From Hyalella azteca (lineage: Eukaryota > Arthropoda > Malacostraca > Amphipoda > Hyalellidae): a stretch of DNA of 64,000 nucleotides. Location: positions 1 through 64,000 of the forward strand of contig NW_025944007.1 in NCBI RefSeq assembly GCF_000764305.2, read 5' to 3'. The notes beneath the pieces are model-generated. The model was not told the DNA's origin, did no database searches, and saw only the letters and a list, made by a program, of their open reading frames with translations. Of the stretch, positions 1 through 10,683 are shown one piece after another. Both the position numbers and the translations under genes were made by a program. The first letter of the stretch is position 1. Each line of letters starts with the position of its first letter.

Positions 1-767
1 AACTACGTTTCAACCGTTAACTATGTGGAATAGCAGCTTGTTAGCTGAAGCATTGTTGGTTTAAAGTTCGTGAGGTACGATGGGTCAATTGAGTACAGCT
101 GCTTAGGTGCCACTGCCAGGATGACTATATCAATAGCATTTAGAAGGTTGATGTTAGCTCCAGGTCCACTGTCCAGGGCTGATTTGAGGTAATTTGCTGG
201 TCTAGCTATGGGCTATGGCGCGGCACCTCTCGTTCGCCGTCGGTTTGGCGGCTCGGCGCAAGAAGTTGAGAGACGGTAGGTCGCAGCTGTTCACACGCTA
301 TTTCGTAAAATTGCCCGAGAACAGTAAATTCTTACCCGCGATTTTCGAGAAGCACCCGGGAGGACGAAAATTGCACCCGCGATTTTACAACTTCACCCTT
401 GAAGAGCCTCTTTTTACCCGCGGTATTCTAAAAAATCTGCCCATTATTCCTGTCTGGATTGCTGGCGCGTCGTGCGGTGTTTTGAGAGTCGTGTAAAGCA
501 AACAGAACTCAAGTATTGCATACGGTTATTTTTTTATAGTTTTTAATTTCTCCATGCATCCTTAATGTGTCAGAATATACCACGTTTACCCTAATATTAA
601 CTGAACGTTGCACTGTTTGGCGTGAGTGTGCACAGCCAAATGAGGAGGGCGTGATAGTAACTGCCCAGCAGACTCAGTCCTATAATTATCAAGATGTGTG
701 CTTAGTGACCAGGTAGTGTGCAATGTTAGTAAGTAAAGTTAGTAAACATGCAACTCAGCAATTGAAG
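1..767. other. Left-edge region, no gene recognised
   Basis: No protein family is recognisable here. A 93-codon open frame at 215-496 starts with ATG but has no family resemblance, and its middle contains a repeated phrase (CCCGCGATTTT twice, near 337 and 378), so it is more likely a repeat than a gene. The missing first coding exon of PPP1R8 could in principle lie here or further right, but I could not find it. Confidence 0.4.
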
Positions 768-934
768 CATAGTGGCAAAGCAGAGAGTTTTTTAGACTCT
801 CTCAAGTTCACTTCTAAGTCCTATAAGTAGACCAGTAAAGTATCCTGGATACCAGCATTATCATACTTTAGTAAATGAGGAAATTAAAAATGAAGTGATT
901 CTAAAAAAGCTCTGGTTTGCCAATTGCTGCTATG
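768..934 (+). mobile_element. Short hAT-like MITE, family TIR CATAGTGGCAAA
   Basis: The element begins CATAGTGGCAAAGCAGAG and runs to a decayed right end (CTGGTTTGCCA ... CTATG). It shares its interior with copies at 28164-28344, 32379-32757 and 32933-33113, including the phrase CAGTAAAGTATCCTGGATAC. The flanks AATTGAAG and ATTGAATG may be a decayed 8-bp target duplication. It has no coding capacity and would depend on a transposase supplied elsewhere. Confidence 0.65.
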
Positions 935-1169
935 ATTGAATGTGAGGCTCAAAATGGTTTATGAATTATGATGGCCTGAATGGAATTAACAGCTCAAAAG
1001 AATGTACTAACAACTCAAAAATACAAGAATTTGGGGCTCAAAAATAACAGTTGCAGCTTGCAGATTGAAGGTTTTTTTCCACACTATAAAATATAAATTG
1101 ACATCAAACATACACATTTTTTGTTAGTCACAGCCTGACAGGTAGCATCTGCCAGATTTTTCAATGTGG

Positions 1170-1320
1170 GCTAAGCAGGCATGGCATATATATCTAATTG
1201 GTGAGCCGCGACTGAATTTTTTGAGCCGTGGTTTAATGGATTTGCCAGCTGTGATTCAATTTCATTGAGATTGAGGTGTGATTCTATTTCTTCCCAGGCT
1301 GTAGAGTAGGGCCTTTCAGT
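1170..1320 (-). repeat. Fragment of CAGG-ended MITE family (reverse orientation)
   Basis: Starting at the CAGGCATGG near 1177, this segment is the reverse complement of the right part of the 445-bp element at 31137-31581 (shared phrases such as GACTGAATTTTTTGAGCC and GGATTTGCCAGCTG). Only the terminal part is present. What follows (1320-1450) is not matched to anything I recognise. Confidence 0.5.
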
Positions 1321-1451
1321 TCGAGATATCGGCGTCTTTTCAAGCTATCAGCCACATCGACCTTAAATTGGCGTCCATGGCCGATCATAAACTATGGCTC
1401 AGGCAGCCATGACCGATCATAAACTATAAATTGCTCAATCAGCCCCGCTGT

Positions 1452-2240
1452 CCAGGACGCAGAGGGTAGATGCAGTGTCGCCAATATATGGGTTTTTAAG
1501 CCCTAAGCGTTGCCGGGTGATTTTAAGATGCATTGCCAGGTAATTTTAAGATGCATTGCCAGGTAATTTTTAATGTAAAGCCATTTATGCTGAGTAATGA
1601 AAAATTATTTACAAGCCACAAACTTATTTACAAGGTTGCATGCACGTGTTATCCCAAATAACTAATTATACCCTAAAAACAGTCTGATTGTACAGCAAGT
1701 GTCAACTGAACATGTGATACCGTAAACTGGGGTAACTTTGACTCCCGGGGTAACTTTGACCACTTTTGATTTTTTAACAAAAACCCCCAAAACTCAAAAA
1801 CCATTTGACATAGAAAAATTTTGTCAATGGGCATTAAAGACCTAATACTTAGGCTACGTAACACAATAGAAAGATTTAAAAAGTTAGCATATCTAATAGG
1901 TTGAAAAAATTAAAATGTGACCCACAAAAAAAGCTATTTTTTAAAGCCTGTCAGAGTACCCCCTCCAATTTTTTTATTTTTTGGCAAAATAACTCCAGGT
2001 TTTGATGCATTGTAGTAGAACTCTTCTAGTTAATGTATTTTGCATGTTTCAATTTAAGTTTAACTTATCTAGTAAAAAATGGCATCATTTTGAAAAAAAA
2101 GTGGTCAAAGTTACCCCAGTTTACGGTAATGCAGTCTGACTGCTCTAATGTGACCGCAACTACTTAATCGGAAGCTTGATGTTTACATTTTTTTGGCGGG
2201 AACTCATCGCAACTGATTTCCGGACAAGCTTCACTCCACT
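1452..2240 (+). mobile_element. Short DNA element (family of 27585-28044), split by a mariner MITE
   Basis: This is a second copy of the 460-bp element at 27585-28044. It shares the start CCAG..GCAGAGGGT, the phrases AAGCCCTAAGCGTTGCCGGG and CAAGGTTGCATGCA, and the end phrase CAACTGATTTCCGGACAAGC near 2207-2226. Two copies of a phrase near 1530-1570 (GATGCATTGCCAGGTAATTTT) mark a local duplication absent from the other copy. A 407-bp element is inserted at 1720-2126. The right boundary is approximate. Confidence 0.6.
1720..2126 (+). mobile_element. Tc1/mariner-type MITE with TA target duplication
   Basis: The element is bounded by inverted repeats of about 23 bp: left CCGTAAACTGGGGTAACTTT, right the complement AAAGTTACCCCAGTTTACGG. 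It is flanked by TA on both sides (1718-1719 and 2127-2128). The sister copy of the host repeat near 27825-27835 lacks the insert and has a single TA (CATGTGATAATGCAG), which fixes the insertion point exactly. TA duplication is diagnostic of Tc1/mariner-type transposition. There is no coding capacity. Confidence 0.85.
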
Positions 2241-2307
2241 GCATCCTGATCCATGTAACATATCGGAAACCTTACTTTTTTTAAATAGTTGGCCGAAGAC
2301 TGACGAA

Positions 2308-2720
2308 TACCGTAAAATGGGGTAATATTGACCACTTTTTTTAAAAAAAATGATGCAATTTTTTTACTAGATAAGTTAAACTTAAATTGAAACATGCAAA
2401 ATACAGGTCTATACTAGCTTTACTCACCATAAATTGCTGGCTTCTGCCTCTCATAGTTTTGATGTAATTTCGAAAAAAGTGATGGTCTTTGTTACCCCAG
2501 CTCTTGGGGTTTCTTTGACCGGGTGGTAAAATCAATTTTATTTTCTTGTAAAATAACTCCAGGTTGTGGTGCATTGTAGTAGAACTCTTCTAGTTACTTA
2601 TGCAGAAGACAAATTTTAGGAAAGTGTCATAGTTTGCGAATGGGGGGCGCCGCCCTCAAATGTGCAAAATGTGACCATCTAATGGCAGCCGTGATGGGGT
2701 AACATTGACGCCGGAACTGC
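2308..2720 (-). mobile_element. Decayed relative of the 1720-2126 MITE, inverted
   Basis: The left end CCGTAAAATGGGGTAATATT resembles the inverted repeat of the element at 1720. The following sequence (TTTACTAGATAAGTTAAACT) is the reverse complement of that element's right part, then phrases from its middle (AATAACTCCAGG, GTAGTAGAACTCTTCTAGTT) appear in forward order. The copy is therefore rearranged. A weak end-like phrase (GATGGGGTAACATTGAC) occurs near 2694. The right boundary is uncertain. Confidence 0.5.
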
Positions 2721-4685
2721 GTGCTACATCGCGTACGTAGTTCAGGTGGCTATGAGCTCGTATGGTTGGGTGCTCAAATGTAGCTCTCACAGGCGCCGGA
2801 ACTACACGCTACAACACATAGTTACGATTGTAGCGTGTAGATCAATACGGCGCATCGGCCATATCGATCGTAAATCGCGATTTATGGAGAAGCATAATTG
2901 GCGACTGGCGTCCAGTGGTGTCCAGCGGTATCTTACTCGGCGTCTTTGGTGCATGAAATCGGCGTCCTCGACCTATGTTGTGCCATTCTCTACAGTCTGG
3001 ATTTCTTCAAGCCATGATTCCATTTCTTTGAGCAGTGAATTCCATTTCATTAAGCCGTGAATTCCATAGCTTTGCAATGAAAAGCCATTAATGAGCCATG
3101 AATGTATTTACAAAATCTGTGCACGTGTTACCTCCAGGCTGAAATTCTAAAATTTGTGGCTCACATAAAAAAAGCCTTCTGCCTTAAAAAAAACGTTCCA
3201 GGCAACTAGAAACAGGTTTGCAGGCTGTCAGAAATCAACTTTGGTTAAGGTAGCTATGATTGTATGAACGTCAAGTCAGGCAACACAGAGAAGGTCCCAT
3301 GCAAGATTGTTAATTGTGCTCGTCACTCACAGATGAGCAAGAGGGATGGATATACAGAAGGAAATACTATTTACTCTCAACATAATAGTTTCAAATTGAA
3401 TATAAAAAAACATTTATAGCACCTATTTGTTACCTCAGCTTTCAAATTGAGAAGAAACTCCTTGGCAGTTGGAGAAATTTCTCGAAGAAAAGGCAATGCA
3501 CAACAAAAAACATGACACTTCACAGTTGACTGACTAGAATAGACTCAATAGTCAATAGAGTACTCAAAAGTAAAAAATTTAGCATTCAAACCTTTAGATT
3601 CTGTGAACCTTGTGATTTCTTCATTATTAAAACTTTAGAAGGCTTATAATATATCACGTAAAGTTTTCACTCAATTATCGTTTCGAAGTTTGGGAGCTTT
3701 ATCTGCAGTAATATTCTGTAGTTACCTCACTCACCCGGTCCCACCACCACTGATTGCGTAATGAGAACTAACCACTAACCATCATTAGATTCCCACCACT
3801 GTTGCACACGATTGATTCTGCATGCATGTATAATATATATGAAGGTTATTAAACCATTCTGATTTCTGTTGAATGTCAGTTACTGATAAATTTTTAATAT
3901 AGAAGAATTCGCATCTTTCATTTTTCCACACGACTATATTGATGTCGGTTTCACATTGGTTGCTGGTGTGGTTGGTATCCCTGCTACATTCTTTGTTTAC
4001 GTTTTTTGTTTGGCTGATCGCAACAAAAGGAGATTGTATGTCTCAGCTGATTGCTTTGGTGGTCAGTTTTGTATTTGTGGATTGAATCATAGGCAGTTTT
4101 TCATGTATTTGTGAGTGAGTGTACATAGTGAAGATGTTATTCTTTGCAATTTCCATCAATAATGACATAACTACACTATTGTATTATGCTCTTGAAATAA
4201 GAATTGTAGCATGAGGCATTAAGTTAGCATCAGTGCGTTAACATTGTGTGCATTTGAGGCGGTCCCTTCTAGCTTTCTATTGCTGATTGGATTCCAGTGG
4301 CTGTGACGTTGCACACGTTCTAGCGATGATTGGATCCCTGTGACAGTACGTTGGATGCGTTCAAGCATTGATTGGATTCTTGGGACTGTTACATTTGGAC
4401 GCGTTCAAGCGTTGATTGGATTCTTGTTACTGTGATGATGCAAGCGCTGTTTTTTTTTTTAATGAAACAGCTGTGGCATCTTGCAGACTCATCAGTGATG
4501 ATGATGGACTGAAAGTGAAAGTGTGCTGGACATTCCAGATTTTTGGGTCATGCATTCTGATTTGCTTTGTTTACCAGTTGATATATTACCCCTCTAGAAT
4601 TCCACACTGGTTGCCTCAAATCTCTAATTTTATCCTAAAACACTCAAACAGCAAAACTAACATTTGGCTTCTCTTAAGTGGCAAC
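2721..4685. other. Repeat-derived and unassigned sequence
   Basis: The first part (2721-3120) shares phrases with other dispersed repeats in the window, for example the CCTATGTTGTGCCAT motif near 2970 that recurs near 26407. From 3120 to 4685 I see no gene or clear repeat; three similar short phrases with TTGATTGGATTC occur at 4290-4430. A 90-codon frame at 4416-4688 has no recognisable features. Confidence 0.35.
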
Positions 4686-5012
4686 TGAACACATGATAAT
4701 GCAGTCTGACCACTCTGACGTGGCCACAGCTATGTTATCTTCAAGGAAACATTTTGGGTTGACTTGTTGTAGCCTAATTACGTTTTTGCCGGATATTTTG
4801 GTGAGAACTTTGAATTAATGCGGATTGTGCCATCATTGCGGAAGTTGTAAATTTTATGAAGCGACATGTTTGCAAAGTTGCAAACCACAATTTTTCAATC
4901 AAACAAAAATACATGACATTAGAGCCACAAGATTTCATACGTACTGAAATTATATGATATTAGAGCTGGAATACAGTATTTCAGAAAAAAGTTGGACTTT
5001 TCCAGCCCTGAG
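4686..5012 (-). repeat. MITE fragment, relative of the 31137-31581 element
   Basis: In reverse orientation this carries the same terminal sequence as the CAGG-ended MITE at 31137: it ends (plus strand) GACTTTTCCAGCCCTG near 4995-5011, preceded by ATTATATGATATTAGAGCTG. Its left part has ATGATAATGCAGTCTGACC, which is the empty target-site context used to define the mariner insertion at 1720. Confidence 0.55.
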
Positions 5013-5340
5013 TTGAAGCAATAATGAATTTGAAATATTGTCCGCAACAGTGTGAGATTCTAGGAATGAAAGTTTGCTTATAAAAAAGCTTCCCACCCAA
5101 GGTGAAAAGCTTTCCTTAGATACAGCACAGTGGACACACTGTTTCAATTGTGTACTAGTACATCAGAATTATTATGAAATTGTTTAGCTGTCTATTGTTT
5201 GATTAATATTTTATATTTTTTTTACTAAAAGAGTTTCTGGAAATTGTCCAGGCCCTTTGTACATACGTTAATGATTAAGTTTAAAATAAGTACTATTAGG
5301 TTTAATAATTAAACTAACCAGTACACATACCATATTTGGG

Positions 5341-5545
5341 CACAACCAATCACAGCTGGAAAGGATGACCCCACAATCTCATCAACCAATCGGAGATTGT
5401 AAGGGCACGATATCACAATCTCACCAAATAATCACAGCTGGAAAGGGGATGAAATCACAATCTCACCAAATAATCACAGCTGGAAAGGGGATGAAATCAC
5501 AATCTCACCTAAAATCACAGCTGGAAAAGTACGGTATATCAATAA
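5341..5545 (+). repeat. Minisatellite, about 42-bp unit
   Basis: Four to five tandem copies of a roughly 42-bp unit containing AATCACAGCTGGAAAGG and CACAATCTCACCAA. The small open frame across it (5365-5568) is a by-product of the period being a multiple of three. Confidence 0.8.
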
Positions 5546-6418
5546 CAGACATGTATAAAATGGACTGAAAGCTGAAAGTTCCTAGCCTTTCTAAGCTTTC
5601 AGGTCTTGCTTTCCAAATTATTAGGTCTGAAGTCCCACTTTCCAATATGCTGTGTGTACTGGGGTATTTTATACCCCTCTAAAATTCCACACTGGTCCAC
5701 AAGCATAGGTAGGCATTTTTGTCTTATTAAAGGGCTGCTTATGCCCAAATTTCCACTTTAATGTAAAGCAGCATTAAACCTATAAAGAGAAAAATGTTGC
5801 TCACATCTTCTGAAGATATAGTTTTATACCTACTGATGTGTTGTCAAAGATTTTCAGATATTTGCCAAACTGGAAAAGTGAGAAGAAGCCATCTTTAAAT
5901 TAGACAAAGATACCTTTGTTTATGGTCAATTTCACCCATTCTTATAACCTTTCAATGATTTCTTCCAAAATAAATTACAAAAATGACCTTTTTCTTAGCT
6001 ATTTTCAAAAAATCATGCATGAAATAATCTTTTCACCTGCAATTTCTGGAAATTCTGCCCAATTTTATTGATTCTGTTATTTCCTCATCATTCTGATATT
6101 ATTGTGATTCATAAAATGAAAGCACTTGATGTTTCCTATAAATTTCATGTTTGAATATTTGTCTTTGAACCTGATTTTTAAAATGTATGAGTCCCCATCA
6201 TTACAATTAGAAAATATTACTGTCACTCATTGGATTTATTCCTGACATGAGACATGTGTTATAACTGTATTTGACTAACTTTTTGCTAGAGTTAAATTTT
6301 GATGAACTTTTTTGGTGAATTTTCCTAAGTTGAGAATCTTAGATTTCTGTTTTAATTTGCAGATATTCTGTAGGACAAAAATAAGTTTTAATGCAGAATT
6401 CAAATTGCCTATTTTCAG
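5546..6418. other. AT-rich sequence upstream of PPP1R8 exon, nothing recognised
   Basis: AT-rich, intron-like sequence with no repeat or coding signal I can support. It leads into the splice acceptor (TTTTCAG at 6412-6418) of the first recognised PPP1R8 exon. A donor preceded by TG, needed to complete the split tryptophan codon, was searched for by eye between 1 and 6400 without a convincing hit. Confidence 0.4.
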
Positions 6419-9400
6419 GGCTGGCAAGCCAGCTGTCGGCCTGCATTTGGATGTGGCAAAAGGAGATCGCCTCATTCAGGTGAAATTTCTATACTACATT
6501 TGACGATAATTTTTCTGCCCCCAAAATGTATTTGCCTAATTTAGTTCTCTTTTAAAAAATAAATATATAATATGGCAATAGTACATTATTATCTGCAAAT
6601 TTAGCTCAGCAAATTTATGGGAAGTGAACAAAAGTGATGTAAATAACTGATCAATACCGTACAGAGATCAAAAATCTTTTGTTTTATTAATACCGTATAG
6701 ATTTAACATGAGGTACCTACATACTGGAACAAAACCTCAAGTTTTTGTTGAATTTTTAAAGTATTGATGTATTGCAGAAACTCATGGTGGACGAGAAGAA
6801 ATGCTATTTATTTGGACGCAACCCACAACTAAATGACTTCTGCATAGACCATGCCAGCTGCTCTCGTGTTCATGCTGTGCTTGTCTACCACAAGGTGTTG
6901 CAGAAAGCCTTCTTGGTTGACCTGGGCAGCAGTAAGTGAATGTTGAAAGTTAAGTATAGCACAATTTGTATATTAAAATGCTTATTATTAGAGATATTAC
7001 AGATCTTGTTTTTATTAGAAAACAAAGTCCTAAAGATTAAGAAAAGTCATAAGCTAGCTGGACATTATAATAATTGAAGGCTGTAGTGTTTTAAATCAGC
7101 TAGTAATTATGATCAAACTGCATGAAGTAGGTATTTACAATTTGAATAGCACTGTCAGCTGATGTAAACTCATTGAACAAAAACATTTGTATTTGTAAGA
7201 CGAATTTAAATGTGATTTTGTCACAAATTGACATCAATTGTTGAGTAACATAGACATATTAGTTTACTTCCCTTCAGTATAGCATTGATGCAAACAAATT
7301 CATATTTAACATTGTCCAGAAGACTTCGATAACTTTACACTCATTGGGCACTCATCTCCTAAAATTACATATGCTAAAAGTCATCATTTTGAATAATATA
7401 ATATCAAAAAGATCTTAATTACTTTAACATAACAATTCATTCATTTGCAAAATACTTACCATAAACATTACACACCTGAGCATTGATATGTTTTCGTAAC
7501 TTGAATCAATTTTAGAGTCAGGACTATAGCTTTACAACAATTTGAAATGGGAACTTTAGGTTCTCATTCTTGGATGTAACTCACAGTTTCTGAATTAAAA
7601 ATGTCTGTTAGTAGTGGTGTTTATGTCCCCTCAAGGGGGGACTTCCGGCAAGTGTCTGTGCTCGTCAGAAGTCCTACGGGATTTGTCGCTTCTAGGGGAT
7701 TGTTCCTGAGCATCCCACTGCTGAGCTCGTGCTGTCTGACTGCGGGCTTCAGTTGTGGGGTCAAGTTATTATGTTGGTAGGATTCCTTGCATTTCCCTTC
7801 TCTGTCTCTCTCAATCGGGCAGCCAACATCCTGTGTAAGCGCTGCCTCTTGTCCAAGTATATCTTAGTTTCTGTTGCCTGTCACCTCTCCCTTCTTGTCA
7901 CTTCATCTCTCTCTTAAAATGCTAATGCTGCAGCCTTTGCCCAGCTTCAGCGGGCTGGACAATTGAGACCTTCTGCTCCTTGTGGGTCATGAAAATTTTT
8001 TTATTTAAGAAACTTTCATTAATTGAGACTGTCCGCCTTGTTGGTGATGTTCATCTTGATTTTCGGGGCGAGATAGCTAAATAGCTGAAGCGTTAGTAAA
8101 CATGTGGCCACTAAACTAACTATCTTGGTATTCATGTGCAACTCACTGGAAGTTCTTTGGTAAGACGCAACTCAATGGCCACATTTCAGCATAAAAATTG
8201 TAAGCAAACATTTTGTACGAACCAAGCTTGATGCTCAAATGCATTTGCTAAGATTGATAACCCAGCATTTACACCAATATTTTTTACATTAAAATATATG
8301 CTGACTTTATTATTCATGCTTAGCTCACGGGACGTTCCTTGGCAAGATGCGCCTTGAAGGCCACAAGCCCACCCAGGTGCCACTGAACTCAACATTTCAC
8401 TTTGGGGCGTCGACGCGCATGTACACGCTGCGTGAGCGCCCTCACTCTGCCCCCAAGCCCGTCATGGAGGAGCTGGAGAAAATGCCCACTGAGGATGGGG
8501 ATGGTGCCCTGCTGGGTCTGCCTGAGACAGAGACAGAACTTGATGTGGGTGCTGCTGGGTTGAAATAAGAGAACAGTAATTTGCTCTGTTGTATTTTTTT
8601 AAGAATATGCTGATAATTAAGGTGCCTACTGGGTCTGCCTGAGACAGAGACAGAACTTAATGTGGGTGCTGCTGGGTTGGAATAAGAGAACAGTAATTTG
8701 CTCTGTTGTTGTATTTTCTTAAGAGAATATGCTGATATTTAAGGTGCCTTGCTAGGTCTGCCTGAGACAGAGACGAAAATTTATGTGGGTGCCATGCATC
8801 TCAATGAGGACAGTAATAAGCTCCGATTCTGTATTTTTTCTAAATTGTACTTAAATTAGTGCATTTCTTGAATTTACCTAATAACATCCCAACCACTGTT
8901 GATCTTTTTAGATGCTTACATTCATTTTGTTAAAAATAAACGGCTCAATTCATTTATCGAATTCATTTTACATTGCAGTCTTGCACAAAATTTAAAAATA
9001 TTACCTATGGTATTTCTAATCTTTAGGTGTTCAGAGATTAATGCGTTCATGACCCTACCAGCAAAGTCAGCGATAATTTATGAACATGATTGTAGAACTA
9101 AATTAATTTTTGAATCTGATTACATCTAACATACATCAATAGATTTCATTCCACCAACTATGTAACTTTGTGAATTCACAATCCATTGTAATTAAACTCC
9201 CTGCAATAGATGTTTCTCCACCAACTAAATAATTTTCTGCATTCAGAATTTAATATCATTTAACACCCACAATAGATTTATTTCCAGCGACTAAGTATGT
9301 AACTATGCGTGCAGAACCTGACGGAGTTCAACACGGCGCACAACAGACGCATCACAATGCTGGGCATAGACGACGAGGAGGCAAGACCCAGGAAGAGACA

Positions 9401-10683
9401 CAAGTTCAACATCAGCTTCAAGGATGAGGAAGACGTCATTAACCCTGAAGACATCGACCCCAGCATCGGGCGGTTCAGAAACCTCCTTCAAACTACAGTC
9501 GTGCCCAATAAGGTATTGGTAGTCTTTTAGAGTCTTTTAATTAAGGTAGTCTTTTTGACACTTGTTCAACAATCGGTTTAGAGATAAATAACCCCCGCCA
9601 AAGTTTTTAATATGTTCAGAGACTAAGAATTAACTTCGCATTAATCACGTTATGTCGCCACGGACAGTCAATGCAAGTACGTAGTAGCGTTAAAAAAAAT
9701 TTAGTTGAATCCTGCTTACCTCAAGAACTCAACTGGGTTCTATTCCTGGTCTCTAAATAATAATAATGTGGAAGTGTCGATTCAGAATAACTGTGTTTCT
9801 CAGTTAGTTGAAGTTTCCCGTTTATTTATTAGAGTTATTGGTATCTAATATATAATTTATAACTGCAAAGGGACGAGTGGTTCAATTTGGCAAGGTACGG
9901 TATTTATTAGGATTATTGATATAAAATAATTGAATAATAATGTAATAAACATTGTCTGCTACAGAAGAGACGCATTGACGCTCCGACGGCCTCGATCGCC
10001 AGCGTTCGTGCCGGACACGGCCACCGGTCCACACTCCACCCCGACAGCGGGGGACTCTACGAGGACCTTCCCCCTGGGGAGGCTGGGGACTTCATGAGTC
10101 CCACGCCTTACCACCACACCCTCGGCAACCCCTTCTTCTCTCCCTTTATCTCCTCCAAACTGGGGCTGCCTCTCCCCAACCCTGCCCCTGAGGTAAGGCT
10201 ATAGTCAGATTTTGCTAGTTGCTGCTGATTTCATTATATAATTTTGATCCATCTGCGTAGTTGGAGGGAAAACATTGTCATGGAAACAGATTTGTTTGTT
10301 TCTAATGATCCAAATTCATTTTATGTCCTTTAACGAACGTATAATAAATTCATTAAGTACAATAATACTTAAAAAATAATTGTTACATGGTTTAGTTTAG
10401 TGACTAAATGTTTTCTAATATTTCAGCTATTTTGGTAGATTGAACACTGTAATTAATAGATCGACCTTTGCTATTGTTATTAGATACACCACAGCGATTA
10501 TTATTACAATGATTAATTATATTTCAGGTAGAGCTATTGCCTCCCGAGCCCCCGCCCTCTGCAGAGGTACCTGCTGTGCCCGCCGCTGGGGCCCCCGGAG
10601 CCGACCCTGATGAGCCCAAGAAGAAGAAATACGCCAAGGAAGCCTGGCCTGGCAAGAAGCCCGCGCCTGCGTTGCTTGTATAA
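6419..10683 (+). CDS. PPP1R8: Nuclear inhibitor of protein phosphatase 1 (NIPP1), 5' exon missing
   Basis: NIPP1 is a nuclear PP1 regulatory subunit and splicing-associated scaffold. Exons: 6419-6479, 6778-6931, 8324-8544, 9315-9512, 9965-10192, 10528-10683 (TAA); all junctions are GT-AG and phases agree, giving 339 residues from a split Trp (human NIPP1: 351 in all). Exon 1 here starts AGKPAVGLHLDVAKGD. The FHA domain spans exons 1-3 with FGRNP, SCSRVH and THGTFLG, the phosphopeptide-binding core. Exon 4 has LTEFNTAHNRR and the PP1-docking region FNISFKDEEDVINPED, then GRFRN. The last exon ends KKKKYAKEAWPGKKP, the conserved basic C-terminus. The RVxF motif of vertebrate NIPP1 (RVTF) reads NISF. 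A partial triplication follows exon 3, and a relic of exon 3 precedes it. Identity is very secure; the N-terminal exon was not found. Confidence 0.95.
7610..8000. other. GC-richer block in PPP1R8 intron, unassigned
   Basis: Between PPP1R8 exons 2 and 3 this block is less AT-rich than its surroundings and contains GGGGGGACTTCCGGCAAG and CTTCAGCGGGCTGGAC. It could be a decayed mobile element, but no terminal repeats, tail or domain could be identified. The 62-codon frame at 7729-7917 is not credible as a gene. Confidence 0.3.
8129..8182 (+). pseudogene. Relic duplicate of PPP1R8 exon 3 start
   Basis: This intronic segment aligns with the start of PPP1R8 exon 3 and the bases before it: ATTCATG, five unaligned bases, then CTCACTGGAAGTTCTTTGG against CTCACGGGACGTTCCTTGG, continuing to GGCCAC in both. 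In frame it reads THWKFFGKTQLNGH against the real THGTFLGKMRLEGH. The acceptor AG of the functional copy is replaced (GCAA before CTCAC), so it should not be spliced as an exon. Confidence 0.65.
8503..8846 (+). repeat. Triplication spanning the 5' splice site of PPP1R8 exon 3
   Basis: Three copies of a 118-122 bp unit start at 8503, 8621 and 8743 with GGTGCC. Copy 1 contains the real end of exon 3 (GLPETETELD) and its donor GATGTGGGT; copies 2 and 3 repeat the same coding phrase and a GTGGGT donor sequence inside the intron. Copies 1 and 2 are nearly identical, copy 3 more diverged. Reading on past the first donor meets a TAA 21 bases later, so use of later donors would truncate the protein. 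Confidence 0.9.

Noticed and set aside
215..496. 93-codon open frame near the left edge
   Set aside because: No family resemblance, contains a repeated DNA phrase, and has no supporting exon structure.
4780..4812. Candidate end of the missing PPP1R8 first exon (TTTTGGTGAGAAC)
   Set aside because: The donor is good, but the frame needed has a TAA 21 bases upstream and no ATG between, and the peptide does not resemble NIPP1.
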